Notes under the pieces: generated by a model
The model's database searches: none
What the model saw: only the letters and a program-made list of their open reading frames with translations
What the model was told of the DNA's origin: nothing
Program-made: the position numbers and the translations under genes
Assembly (NCBI RefSeq): GCF_014637405.1
Contig: NZ_BMEY01000023.1
Location: 1 to 57,262 of the forward strand
Reading direction: 5' to 3'
Length of the DNA stretch: 57,262 bases
DNA from: Ornithinibacillus halotolerans
GTDB lineage: Bacteria > Bacillota > Bacilli > Bacillales > Amphibacillaceae
Shown here: piece after piece, positions 17,925 through 25,655 of the stretch
Position numbering within the stretch: position 1 is the first letter of the stretch
How the letters are laid out: the number at the start of each line of letters is the position of its first letter

Positions 17925-18094
17925 AATTACCTCCTAATGGGTATGATGAAGTTATTTTTTACGCTATATTTAATAATATACAGGTCGTTAATTATACAAA
18001 TAATACCGTTTGTCTCCTAGATTAGACCGACTGTCTTAAACCTATTTACATAGGAATGGATACATATTAATTTAATGGGGAGAGGAAGAGAAAA

Positions 18095-18529
18095 TTGAAT
18101 ATCGAAGTGAAACTAGATGCAGCTTATGATGAACCAAAAATCATCATAATTACAAAAGAAATTACCAATGAAGTTAAAAATATAATGAATCGGATTTCCG
18201 ACACTAAAAAGTTAACAGTCTTTTCGGAGAGTGAAGCAATTTTTATAGAGGCAGATGATATCATTCGAATCTATTCGGAAAATAAAAAAGTCTTTGTACA
18301 AGTTGACCAAGAAATATATGCAATAAAAATGCGGTTATATGAGTTAGAAGAGGAGTTAGACCAAGAGCAATTTGTTCGGATTTCCCATTCAGAAATTATA
18401 AATAAGAATCATATTAAAAAAATGGATATCAGCTTATCAGGAACGATAGGAGTTTTATTAACAGGGAATATCAAAACCTATACATCACGTCGCTATGTAC
18501 CGAAAATAAAAAAACAATTTGGGATTTGA
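18095..18529 (+). CDS. LytTR-domain DNA-binding regulator
   Basis: 144 aa with a TTG start after GGGGAGAGG. A short N-terminal region is followed by a LytTR domain (about residues 45-140) with EADDIIRIYSENKKVFV and FVRISHSEIINKNHI. There is no receiver domain. Stand-alone LytTR proteins paired with a DUF3021 membrane protein form LytTR regulatory systems in Firmicutes, where the membrane partner usually restrains the regulator. Here it leads an operon with DUF3021 and an ABC exporter, so it likely controls its own operon. Confidence 0.88.
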   Translation: MNIEVKLDAAYDEPKIIIITKEITNEVKNIMNRISDTKKLTVFSESEAIFIEADDIIRIYSENKKVFVQVDQEIYAIKMRLYELEEELDQEQFVRISHSEIINKNHIKKMDISLSGTIGVLLTGNIKTYTSRRYVPKIKKQFGI

Positions 18530-18539
18530 GGTGGGAATA

Positions 18540-19001
18540 ATGATACAAAAAATACTCGGCAGAATTAGTATGGGTTTTATTATCGGAGTAACGTTAGGAC
18601 AAATTACGCAATTAGTAATTTCGGTATTAATAGGAGACGGGGAGTTTTTGTCTACAACGGAGGAATTTGGTTCTTTATTCTCATCGGAAGTAACCGCGGT
18701 GTTAGCTCAGTTTTTCCTAACAGGATGTATTGGTGTTGGTCTTGCCCTAGGTGCTTTCATATTTGATATTGAAAGTTGGAGTTTACTAAAGCAATATATT
18801 GTTCATTTAATCGGTACAGGAGCTGTTTGGCTACCAATCGTTATTCTATTATGGATGCCACAATCCATAATAGGTGTCATTATTCTACTTGCAAATTTTA
18901 TTGGAGCTTACTTGATAACTTATTGGATTCAATATGTGAAGTCAAAAAAGGATATCGAGGAGATTAATGCCGTGCTTCAACAGGCAAAAGGAGGAGTGTA
19001 A
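18540..19001 (+). CDS. DUF3021 membrane protein, partner of LytTR regulator
   Basis: 153 aa from ATG 18540, with GAGGTGGG ending 5 nt before. A TTG 21 nt upstream would overlap the regulator and lacks an RBS. Four transmembrane segments are seen, near 10-30, 50-75, 85-107 and 110-130. The pattern of LytTR followed by DUF3021 is a recurrent pair. The expected role is membrane control of the LytTR regulator. The gene ends flush with the ABC ATPase ATG. Confidence 0.8.
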   Translation: MIQKILGRISMGFIIGVTLGQITQLVISVLIGDGEFLSTTEEFGSLFSSEVTAVLAQFFLTGCIGVGLALGAFIFDIESWSLLKQYIVHLIGTGAVWLPIVILLWMPQSIIGVIILLANFIGAYLITYWIQYVKSKKDIEEINAVLQQAKGGV

Positions 19002-19727
19002 ATGGCAGTATTGTTAAAGAATCTATCCAAGTCTTATAAGGAAAAAGTGGTAGTCGACCAGTTAACGCTGGAAATTAAACAAGGGGAATTCTTCGCTTTA
19101 CTAGGATCGAATGGTGCAGGGAAAACAACAACGATTAAAATGCTCTCATGTCTGTTAACACCAACAAGCGGGGAAGCTGTATTACTCGGGGATAATGTCG
19201 TTACAAGTCCTCATATTGTAAAACAGAAGATAAATGTATCCCCACAAGAGACAGCGATTGCACCAAATTTGACGGTGAAGGAAAACTTGGAATTTGTAGC
19301 GAGAATCTATGGTGCGAATAAAGAGCAGGCGAGACAACTGGCAAAGAACATGATGGAGCAGTTTCGTTTATTAGATAAAGCAAAGACAAAAGCCAAAACA
19401 TTATCAGGTGGATGGCAGAGACGTTTAAGTATTGCAATGGCACTCATCTCTAATCCAAAAGTTTTATTTTTAGATGAGCCAACACTTGGATTAGATGTAA
19501 GGGCACGCCGTGAACTGTGGAATATATTAGAACAGTTAAAAGGAAAAGTAACGGTGATTTTGACAACTCATTATTTAGATGAAGCAGAATCCTTAGCAGA
19601 TCGAATTGGGATTATGCATCAAGGAAAATTACAAGCTTTAGGGACTGCTAATGAACTGAAAAGTGAGATGGAAATGGATAGTCTAGAAGATATTTTTCTT
19701 TCGTTAACTGAGGAGGGAGTAAAATGA
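19002..19727 (+). CDS. ABC transporter ATP-binding protein
   Basis: 241 aa. Walker A is at 35-42 (GSNGAGKT), Walker B ends in D158-E159 (FLDEP), and the His switch is in LTTHYLDEAE. The signature is LSGGW (134-138) in place of the usual LSGGQ, as in some drug/antibiotic exporters of the DrrA/CcmA branch. AAGGAGG precedes the start. It energises the following permease. The likely substrate is a toxic or signalling molecule, but nothing in the sequence names it. Confidence 0.9.
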   Translation: MAVLLKNLSKSYKEKVVVDQLTLEIKQGEFFALLGSNGAGKTTTIKMLSCLLTPTSGEAVLLGDNVVTSPHIVKQKINVSPQETAIAPNLTVKENLEFVARIYGANKEQARQLAKNMMEQFRLLDKAKTKAKTLSGGWQRRLSIAMALISNPKVLFLDEPTLGLDVRARRELWNILEQLKGKVTVILTTHYLDEAESLADRIGIMHQGKLQALGTANELKSEMEMDSLEDIFLSLTEEGVK

Positions 19728-20449
19728 GATTTGTCGCATTTTCCTCTAGAAATCAAAAAGAAATAATCCGTGATCCGCTGACATTACTTTTTGGTATTGG
19801 ACTTCCAATCGTTATTATGTGGCTCTTTACAATCATGCAAGGAAATATGCCAATGGAATTATACCGAATAGAAAACCTTGCTCCAGGTGTCATTGTTTTT
19901 AGTTTTTCTTTTTTAACCTTATTCTCAGGAATGCTCTTAGGAAAGGATAAAAGTAGTTCTTTATTAATGCGGATTTTTGTTTCGCCATTAAAATCATCAG
20001 AATACATGATTGGCTATACCATTCCATTATTTATTATTGCATTCATTCAAATTATTGTTTGTTTTATCACAGCATTTGTATTAGACCTGCAATTTGATTG
20101 GAATGTTTTAGTAGCTATAATCGTTCTTCTTTTTAATGCACTTTTATACATTAGTTTTGGATTATTACTAGGAACATTTTTTACTGATAAACAAGTTGGA
20201 GGTTTGTTTGCTATATTTGTTAATTCATCAGCCTGGTTAAGTGGTACATGGTTCTCTCTTGATATGATAGGTGGATTATTTGAGAAGATTGCATATGCAC
20301 TTCCATTTGTTCATGCGGTGGATAGTACAAGGTTTGCACTGAAGGGGGAATATAGTGAAATACTAGTTCCTTCCTTATGGGTACTTGTTTATACATTAAT
20401 TATATTTATCATTGCTATCATTGGATTTAAGAAAAAGATGAAGAGCTAG
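19724..20449 (+). CDS. ABC-2 type transporter permease
   Basis: 241 aa, six hydrophobic segments, ABC-2 membrane family. It overlaps the ATPase gene by 4 nt (ATGA), so translation is coupled. With the ATPase it makes an exporter. It is the last gene of the LytTR/DUF3021/ABC operon; a terminator follows within 5 nt. Confidence 0.88.
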   Translation: MRFVAFSSRNQKEIIRDPLTLLFGIGLPIVIMWLFTIMQGNMPMELYRIENLAPGVIVFSFSFLTLFSGMLLGKDKSSSLLMRIFVSPLKSSEYMIGYTIPLFIIAFIQIIVCFITAFVLDLQFDWNVLVAIIVLLFNALLYISFGLLLGTFFTDKQVGGLFAIFVNSSAWLSGTWFSLDMIGGLFEKIAYALPFVHAVDSTRFALKGEYSEILVPSLWVLVYTLIIFIIAIIGFKKKMKS

Positions 20450-20452
20450 CAT

Positions 20453-20496
20453 AAAGGGCATTAGAGTGATCGATATACTCCACTGCCCTTTTTTAT
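20453..20496 (+). terminator. Terminator of the LytTR/ABC operon
   Basis: AAAGGGCA (20453-20460) pairs with TGCCCTTT (20484-20491), with partial inner pairing AGAGT/ACTC, and ends in TTTTTT. Confidence 0.85.
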
Positions 20497-20656
20497 CTTT
20501 ATTATAAAAAAGGATTAGATATAAATAAACAGTTGTGATAAGATAGCAAAGGTGTAAATGTGGCCAGGCAATTTTCTTTTCAAAATTAGTGAATCTTAAA
20601 TTGTACGGAGAGTCATACTAGTACATATGTAAATAGTAATCAAAGGAGTTTAAGCT

Positions 20657-20842
20657 ATGGCAGAAGCAAAAAAAGCAAATGAAGGCGACACAATTGAAAT
20701 AGTAGGCGGAGAAAATAAAGGTAAGAAAGGTAAAGTACTTATCGTTCGAGAAAATTCAGTCATTGTAGAGATTGGACATAATAAAGTACGAGACGAACCA
20801 ATCAAAACAGTTGTTAATCATAAAAATTATAAGATAGTATGA
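20657..20842 (+). CDS. DUF2187 (KOW-like) small protein
   Basis: 61 aa. It has the GD-x-IEI...G-x-NKGKKGKVLIV KOW-type beta strand pattern, then ENSVIVEI and the C-terminal TVVNHKNYKI, which is the DUF2187 signature in Bacillaceae. The function is unknown. A KOW-like fold suggests nucleic-acid or ribosome contact, but that is inference. AAGGAG lies upstream of the start. Its terminator hairpin grades into a degenerate 52-bp repeat tract. Confidence 0.85.
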   Translation: MAEAKKANEGDTIEIVGGENKGKKGKVLIVRENSVIVEIGHNKVRDEPIKTVVNHKNYKIV

Positions 20843-20854
20843 GGAACTTAATGG

Positions 20855-20895
20855 ATTGCCCTTCATTTGATCGAATGAAGGGCAATTTATTTTTG
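20855..20895 (+). terminator. Terminator of the DUF2187 gene
   Basis: TTGCCCTTCATT (20856-20867) and AATGAAGGGCAA form a 12-bp perfect stem around TGATCG, followed by TTTATTTTT. Confidence 0.9.
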
Positions 20896-20896
20896 A

Positions 20897-21025
20897 AATC
20901 TTCTTCATGTAGTTGATGAAGGATAAAGTTGTTAGAAAAAGCATGGAAACTCTCCTTCATAAAGCTGATGAAGAGAAAATTAACATAAGAAGCAGATGAA
21001 ACTCCCTTCATAAATCTAAGGGGAA
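20897..21025 (+). repeat. Degenerate tract of family-3 52-bp repeats
   Basis: CTTCAT starts at 20903, 20955 and 21006 (spacing 52 and 51). The first two are followed by a short linker and GATGAAG; in the third the partner arm is degraded to CTAAGGGGA. The units align with array 3 at 56.7-57.1 kb (CTTCAT, linker, ATGAAG, then AAA...TAAGAA...AACTC). The IS256 element sits just right of it. Confidence 0.7.
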
Positions 21026-21182
21026 CTCAAGTCAAGGTTGCATTCAAAGATAATCCTACAACCCGGGTTTGTCAAATAAAGTGTGTAAGTTAATTATTAT
21101 TGATTGATATTTTAACCAACTATTCATGAATGGAAACCACTTTTCGACAAATGTTCGAACGATAAATTAAGTGTCACAGCTA

Positions 21183-21364
21183 GCCACCATTGACTACAGC
21201 GCCGGATTCTTAGTATTCGGTGGAAGGGGTCGGGGCCCCGCCAGCGAATACTTAGAATTGATTTGTCCGTGTTACAATTTAAAGCAGGATTGCCCCACAG
21301 GGCTTTATTTTGACCATCCTGCGAAGATTCTAACAACACGGACAAAAGCAAAGTCAATGGTGGC
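21183..21364. ncRNA. Candidate structured RNA inside the IS256 element
   Basis: The closing stem is GCCACCATTGACT (21183-21195) with 21352-21364, 13 bp perfect. Inside are two branches. The first is a long hairpin, 21206-21219 with 21245-21258 (one T-T mismatch), extended by TGG/CCA and a G-rich cap GGGG/CCCC at 21226-21239. The second is a 12-bp perfect stem, 21262-21273 with 21335-21346, carrying GCAGGAT/ATCCTGC (21284-21290/21316-21322) and the cap GCCC-CACA-GGGC (21292-21303). Local GC is clearly higher than its surroundings. The strand and promoter are unclear; on the minus strand it would be the transposase mRNA 3' UTR. A nested inverted-repeat element is the alternative. Confidence 0.6.
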
Positions 21365-21392
21365 GTTCGTGGTACGAGATCTAATTTCTATC

Positions 21393-22628
21393 TTATATAT
21401 ATTTGTGTACCCTTTCTTCTAGTCCCTCATGAATCAATAGTTGGTTCATCACCATAGACCAGTTTTGAATGTGGCCACCTTCCCACTTTTTTTCTAATTC
21501 TTTTACCCTTAAATATAAAACTTTAAAGAGGGCTGTATCGTTGGGAAATGCCCCTTTCTTAGTTACCTTTCTAAAGCTTGAATGGATGCTTTCAACCGCA
21601 TTGGTTGTATACATAATCCTTCGTATTGCACTTCCATATTCAAATAGCTGTTCCACATGATTGAAGTTCCTTATCCACACATTAATGGCGCCTGGATATG
21701 CCGACCATTGTTGTTTAAACGATTCAAATGCACTCTGACAGGCCTTAAGACTTTGAGCACCATACACTTTTTTCAATGAGGCTGTAAAGGCTTTGTAATC
21801 CTTGCTTGGAACATATTTGATAGAGTTACGTATCAAATGAACCATACATCGTTGGACGGTTACTTCTGGGAAAATAGCACGGGCACCTTCCTCTAATCCA
21901 CTTACACCATCCATAGAAATAAAGAATATATCTTCAACACCTCTTGCCTTAATCTCATCAAATATTTGCATCCATTTATGCTTACTTTCAGTTTCATTTA
22001 ACCACAAGCCAAGAACATCTTTTTTGCCTTGCATTGTATAGCCAAGAATCGTGTAAACAGCATATTTCTTGGTTTCATATTCATTCCTAATCGTTGTAAA
22101 CATACAGTCTACAAACAAGAAAGCATAACAATTACTTAGTGGACGGGTTTGCCATTCCTCTAACTCAGGAATCACCGAATCCGTTATATCCGATACCATA
22201 TCATGAGAAACAGAAAAACCGTAAATATCTTCAATGGTTAATGAGATATCCCGCTGTGACATGCCGCGAGCATACATCGAAATAACTTTATCCTCAATAG
22301 CTGAAACATCCCTTTGGCGCTTAGGGATAAGTTGTGGTTCAAATGATCCATCCCGGTCACGTGGGGTAGCAATTTCTACCTCTCCAGAACTGGTGTGTAA
22401 CAGTTTCTTACCGTATCCATTTCTTCTGTTTGAAGATTCTTTTTCGCCTTTATCATTTGATTTATAGCCTAAATGGTGATTCATTTCACCCTTTAACATA
22501 GATTCGAACATCGGTCCGAAAATATCCTTAAGTGCATTTTGCATGTCTTCCACAGATTCTGGTTGATACTCTTCAATAATTCTATTAGCTAGTTCTACTG
22601 ATTTAGGATCACGCTTAATTTTCGCCAT
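21393..22628 (-). CDS. IS256/Mutator-family transposase
   Basis: 411 aa, full length. The DDE triad is D174 (FVDCMF), D240 (SMDGVSGLE) and E346 (TTNAVESIHS). The conserved CMVHLIRNS of Mutator-type transposases is at 261-269, and the N-terminal NRRNGYGKK at 67-75. No frameshift or early stop is seen, so it is probably active. ATG at 22628 follows a GGAGG (complement of CCTCC at about 22637-22641). Confidence 0.96.
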   Translation of the reverse strand: MAKIKRDPKSVELANRIIEEYQPESVEDMQNALKDIFGPMFESMLKGEMNHHLGYKSNDKGEKESSNRRNGYGKKLLHTSSGEVEIATPRDRDGSFEPQLIPKRQRDVSAIEDKVISMYARGMSQRDISLTIEDIYGFSVSHDMVSDITDSVIPELEEWQTRPLSNCYAFLFVDCMFTTIRNEYETKKYAVYTILGYTMQGKKDVLGLWLNETESKHKWMQIFDEIKARGVEDIFFISMDGVSGLEEGARAIFPEVTVQRCMVHLIRNSIKYVPSKDYKAFTASLKKVYGAQSLKACQSAFESFKQQWSAYPGAINVWIRNFNHVEQLFEYGSAIRRIMYTTNAVESIHSSFRKVTKKGAFPNDTALFKVLYLRVKELEKKWEGGHIQNWSMVMNQLLIHEGLEERVHKYI

Positions 22629-22677
22629 ATAAATTCCTCCGTTTCCTTATACTTCCATTATGGGAATATAAAAAAAA

Positions 22678-22727
22678 TCTAAACTGCCAAGTAGAAGCCG
22701 TACGCTCTTCTACTTACACAGTTTAGA
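22678..22727. other. Hairpin at the promoter-side end of the IS
   Basis: TCTAAACTG and AAGTAGAAG (22678-22697) pair with CTTCTACTT and CAGTTTAGA (22707-22727), 18 bp with a small internal loop. It overlaps the right terminal repeat and stands between outside promoters and the transposase RBS. A role in blocking read-through transcription into the transposase is plausible. Confidence 0.55.
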
Positions 22728-22736
22728 TTACACTCT

Positions 22737-22928
22737 CTACAACCCTTTTTCATTACAGTACTCATCAACTAATTCCTCGATTTTATCAACTAAAGGATAT
22801 TTTCCTGTGAAAGTAAATTTAATCTCTTCCACAAAATCTCCCTTATGATAGACGTGAACTGCTCCATTTTGTTCAATTACACTAAATTCGGGTTCGAATC
22901 GGTATCCACTTCGTTCAATTGCACCCAT
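22737..22928 (-). CDS. ybxH: YbxH family small protein
   Basis: 63 aa from ATG 22928 (GAIERSGYRFEPEF). GGAGG lies 8 nt upstream, and this start gives the family's usual length; the longer frame from 22967 adds an Asn/Lys-rich tail. It resembles B. subtilis YbxH (DUF5370), of unknown function. The IS256 element inserted exactly at the stop codon: the last codons AAA GGG TTG TAG lie in the 9-bp form of the target duplication, so the protein is unchanged but its native 3' end has been moved 1.7 kb away. Confidence 0.8.
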   Translation of the reverse strand: MGAIERSGYRFEPEFSVIEQNGAVHVYHKGDFVEEIKFTFTGKYPLVDKIEELVDEYCNEKGL

Positions 22929-23011
22929 TTCAGTACCTCCATTCTTGTCCTCGTTTTTATTATTCATTCACCAACTAGTACATTCCCATTCATAAACTAT
23001 ATAATTATTAT

Positions 23012-23027
23012 TTATCAATGTTGATAA
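23012..23027 (+). promoter_or_regulatory. Palindrome in the ybxH/TSUP divergent region
   Basis: TTATCAA-TG-TTGATAA, a perfect 7-bp dyad in a very AT-rich 110-bp spacer, is placed where an operator for either divergent gene could lie. No regulator is adjacent. Confidence 0.3.
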
Positions 23028-23087
23028 TAATATAGTATTTTTACTTATATTAATGCTGCACTATACTAAATATAGGAGGTGTTACAG

Positions 23088-23822
23088 ATGGAGTATTTAA
23101 TCATCTTCTTTACAGGAATCATCTCAACTACATTAGGTACGATTGCAGGTGGAGGAGGATTAATTAGTTTGCCTCTAATGCTTTTATTAGGAATACCAAT
23201 TCATTCAGCAATAGGGGCAAATAAAGTATCAAATACTGTTAGTTCTTTCTCTAGTTTTTTTCATTTGTTAAGGCATAAAAAAATTGCCCTGAAGGAATGT
23301 TATTGGATTATTCCAGTCAGCATCCTAGGTGGTCTTAGTGGGGGATATATTGCAACACGTATCTCAGGAGAACTGTTGTCTATCATTGCCATTTTTTTGC
23401 TTATGTTTGCATTAGTTACTTCGATGATTGGAAAGCGGAATTTTACAGGTGGAAATATATTAAAAATGAATAAAATTAGTTTGCCAGGGATGTATGGAAT
23501 TGGGATATATGATGGGTTATTTGGACCAGGGCAAGGGACGTTAATGTTATTTCTTTTTGCTTATTTGAGGATAGATTATATTCGAGCAGTTGGGTATGTT
23601 CGCTTAGCTACTTTTTCAAGCTGTATAGGTGCAGCGACAATTTATATTACATTTGGAAAAATAATCTGGGGGCTAACAATTGCCCTTCTATTTGGATCTG
23701 TTATTGGTGCACAAATAGGAGTGCGAGTAGCAGAAAAATTAAAACCGAGCTATATAAAACCAATCTTACGTATCGTTACATTAGCTATAATTATTCAAGT
23801 ATTTGTGGAAAATATCTTGTAA
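23088..23822 (+). CDS. TSUP family (TauE/SafE) membrane permease
   Basis: 244 aa from ATG 23088. AGGAGG at 23074-23079 is 8 nt before it; the in-frame GTG at 23079 overlaps the RBS. About eight transmembrane helices are present, with the family's two repeats: GTIAGGGGLISLP near the N-terminus and YDGLFGPGQGTLM near residue 145. TSUP proteins export sulfite, sulfoacetate or related organic anions. The substrate here is unknown and the neighbours give no hint. Confidence 0.88.
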   Translation: MEYLIIFFTGIISTTLGTIAGGGGLISLPLMLLLGIPIHSAIGANKVSNTVSSFSSFFHLLRHKKIALKECYWIIPVSILGGLSGGYIATRISGELLSIIAIFLLMFALVTSMIGKRNFTGGNILKMNKISLPGMYGIGIYDGLFGPGQGTLMLFLFAYLRIDYIRAVGYVRLATFSSCIGAATIYITFGKIIWGLTIALLFGSVIGAQIGVRVAEKLKPSYIKPILRIVTLAIIIQVFVENIL

Positions 23823-23856
23823 AAAAGCAAGCCAGCCTAGCAAAACTGGCTTGCAT
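23821..23856 (-). terminator. Terminator between TSUP and amidohydrolase genes
   Basis: GCAAGCCAG (23827-23835) pairs with CTGGCTTGC (23846-23854). The A-run at 23821-23826 gives Ts on the minus strand, so it ends the amidohydrolase transcript. Confidence 0.8.
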
Positions 23857-23859
23857 GAA

Positions 23860-25467
23860 TTACTTAATATTTGAATGATAAACTACTTTTCCATCTACCA
23901 TTGTAAAGACAACATTCGCATCTTTTATTTCCTCTGAAGGAACAGAAAATAAATCTCGATCTAGTACAATAATATCCGCTAATTTTCCAACTTCTAACGT
24001 GCCTAATTCATGTTCGCGAAACGAACCGTAAGCTGGTCCATAAGTATAGGCTTTTAACGCTTCAGATAATGAAATATTTTCACCATTATTCCACTCTACT
24101 TTGTTATCATCGAGCCTCGTTACTGCTCGGTATATTCCAGGTAGCGGATTAAGATCGACTACCGGGTAGTCACTACCATAGACAAGCTGTGCGCCAACAT
24201 CTTGTAAAGTTTTTTGTAACATATATAGCTTCATTCTATCTTCACCGATTAATTCTTCAAATACTTCATAGGAAGAACCGTTAATATGCTCTGGCTGAAT
24301 AGATGCTAGTACTCCAAGTTCTGTAAAGCGTGCAATATCTTCTTCACGAATCATTTCGATATGTTCAATCGCATGTCGCGAATCACGTACACCGTTTTGT
24401 TTCTGTGCTTCTTCAAAACTATCAAGGGCTAATTTAACTGCTTTGTCTCCAACACAATGAAAACGAACGCGGAAATTCTCCTTATCGGCTTCGATAGTCC
24501 ATTTCTTAATGTCTTCTTCTGAATATACTGTCCCACCAGAAGTTTCAGGTTTATTCGAATATGGCTGCAGTAAGTAGGCTGTATAGCTAGTAATCACACC
24601 ATCAATGAATTGTTTAAACCCAGAAAATTGAACCATATTAGACTGATAATTGTCTCGAAGATGCTTCGCTTCCTCAACATCCCCATTCAGTGGAGCAACA
24701 AAGTGAACTCGTGTAGTTAGTTTATTTCTCTTTTCGAAGTCTCTGTATATTGCAGCTTCTTCCGTACTCATTTCAGGTAATCGAAGTAAATCATGGACAG
24801 AAGTAACTCCAAAACGAGCAGCTTTATTTAAGAATTGTTCTAGTAAATTCTCTTTTTGATGAAGGTCCATCGGCATAGCTTTCGTGATAAGTCCGACAGC
24901 ATGTTCTAGTAACAAGCCAGATGGTTCACCATTTTCATCTATAACAACTTCACCAAATTCGGGATTCTCTGTTTCTGATGTTATCCCAGCTACATGTAAC
25001 ATTGAACTATTCACCCATACACTGTGAAATTCTGCTTGATATAAGATGACAGGGCGATTTGGAACGACTTCGTCTAGATGTTTTTTATGGACGGACTCTT
25101 TCGTTGTCCAACTATTATCATCCCAACCACTTCCAATTATTAGTGGAAGGTCAGGGTTTTTCATAGCAAATTCTTCAACCATTTTAGCAGCCTCTGAAGC
25201 CGATTTAGCTTCCGTGAGGTCTACACTATTTTCAAGCATACTACCTAATAAAAGATGAATATGGAAATCATGGAAACCAGGCATAATCAACTTATCACCG
25301 AAGTCATATAGTGTTGTTTCAGGAGTTAGATAATCATTAACTAATTCTTTATCGACAACATCAATTATTTTATTATCGTTAATTAATATTGCAGCACACT
25401 TTGGATAAGTAGTAGTACCTGTAAATACATTATTACCTGTGAGAATGATATTAGGTGAATTGGTCAT
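23860..25467 (-). CDS. Amidohydrolase family protein (YtcJ-like)
   Basis: 535 aa, the length of the Amidohydrolase_3/YtcJ group. The metal motif HxH is H69-I-H71 (FHDFHIH). Further landmarks are HAIEHIEM, the SIQPEH strand and GSDYPVVDLNP with the metal-binding Asp. The C-terminal strand GKLADIIVLDRD closes the composite beta domain. It is a cytoplasmic metal-dependent hydrolase of an amide or formamide bond, substrate unknown. ATG at 25467 follows AAAGGGAG. It is monocistronic. Confidence 0.88.
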   Translation of the reverse strand: MTNSPNIILTGNNVFTGTTTYPKCAAILINDNKIIDVVDKELVNDYLTPETTLYDFGDKLIMPGFHDFHIHLLLGSMLENSVDLTEAKSASEAAKMVEEFAMKNPDLPLIIGSGWDDNSWTTKESVHKKHLDEVVPNRPVILYQAEFHSVWVNSSMLHVAGITSETENPEFGEVVIDENGEPSGLLLEHAVGLITKAMPMDLHQKENLLEQFLNKAARFGVTSVHDLLRLPEMSTEEAAIYRDFEKRNKLTTRVHFVAPLNGDVEEAKHLRDNYQSNMVQFSGFKQFIDGVITSYTAYLLQPYSNKPETSGGTVYSEEDIKKWTIEADKENFRVRFHCVGDKAVKLALDSFEEAQKQNGVRDSRHAIEHIEMIREEDIARFTELGVLASIQPEHINGSSYEVFEELIGEDRMKLYMLQKTLQDVGAQLVYGSDYPVVDLNPLPGIYRAVTRLDDNKVEWNNGENISLSEALKAYTYGPAYGSFREHELGTLEVGKLADIIVLDRDLFSVPSEEIKDANVVFTMVDGKVVYHSNIK

Positions 25468-25555
25468 GTTTTTACTCCCTTTAATATTATTAAAATAATT
25501 TTAATTCGTTTACTTAACTTTTCCAATAAAAATATGATAATTATTAAAAATAATA

Positions 25556-25603
25556 AAAGGTACCTAAGCAACTCCTATTTAGGAACTGTCCTTGGGCACC
25601 TTT
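25556..25603 (-). terminator. Terminator of pdxS
   Basis: AAAGGTACCTAAG (25556-25568) pairs with CTTGGGCACCTTT (25591-25603) with one mismatch and one wobble. The minus strand continues with TTTTATTATTTTT. It sits where pdxT would be expected to begin. Confidence 0.7.
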
Positions 25604-25655
25604 AGCTCTAATATTAATACTTTATTTTTTAACGAGAAAGATTTTGTTGTTGCTT

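Larger units (their letters stand above)
21065..22737 (-). mobile_element. Complete IS256-family insertion sequence, about 1673 bp
   Basis: It is bounded by an 8-bp target duplication TACAACCC (21057-21064 and 22738-22745; 9 bp if the shared C is counted). Imperfect 26-bp terminal inverted repeats match at 19/26, sharing TAAA-N-TGTGTAAGT: left 21065-21090, right 22712-22737. It has one transposase gene on the minus strand. A hairpin (22678-22727) overlaps the promoter-side end. About 300 bp lies between the left repeat and the transposase 3' end, more than usual for this family, and this holds a 182-bp structured segment. The intact duplication suggests a recent insertion. Confidence 0.88.

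Noticed and set aside
21171-21422. 83-aa ORF overlapping the structured segment in the IS
   Set aside because: The sequence is explained by base pairing; no RBS and no recognisable protein.
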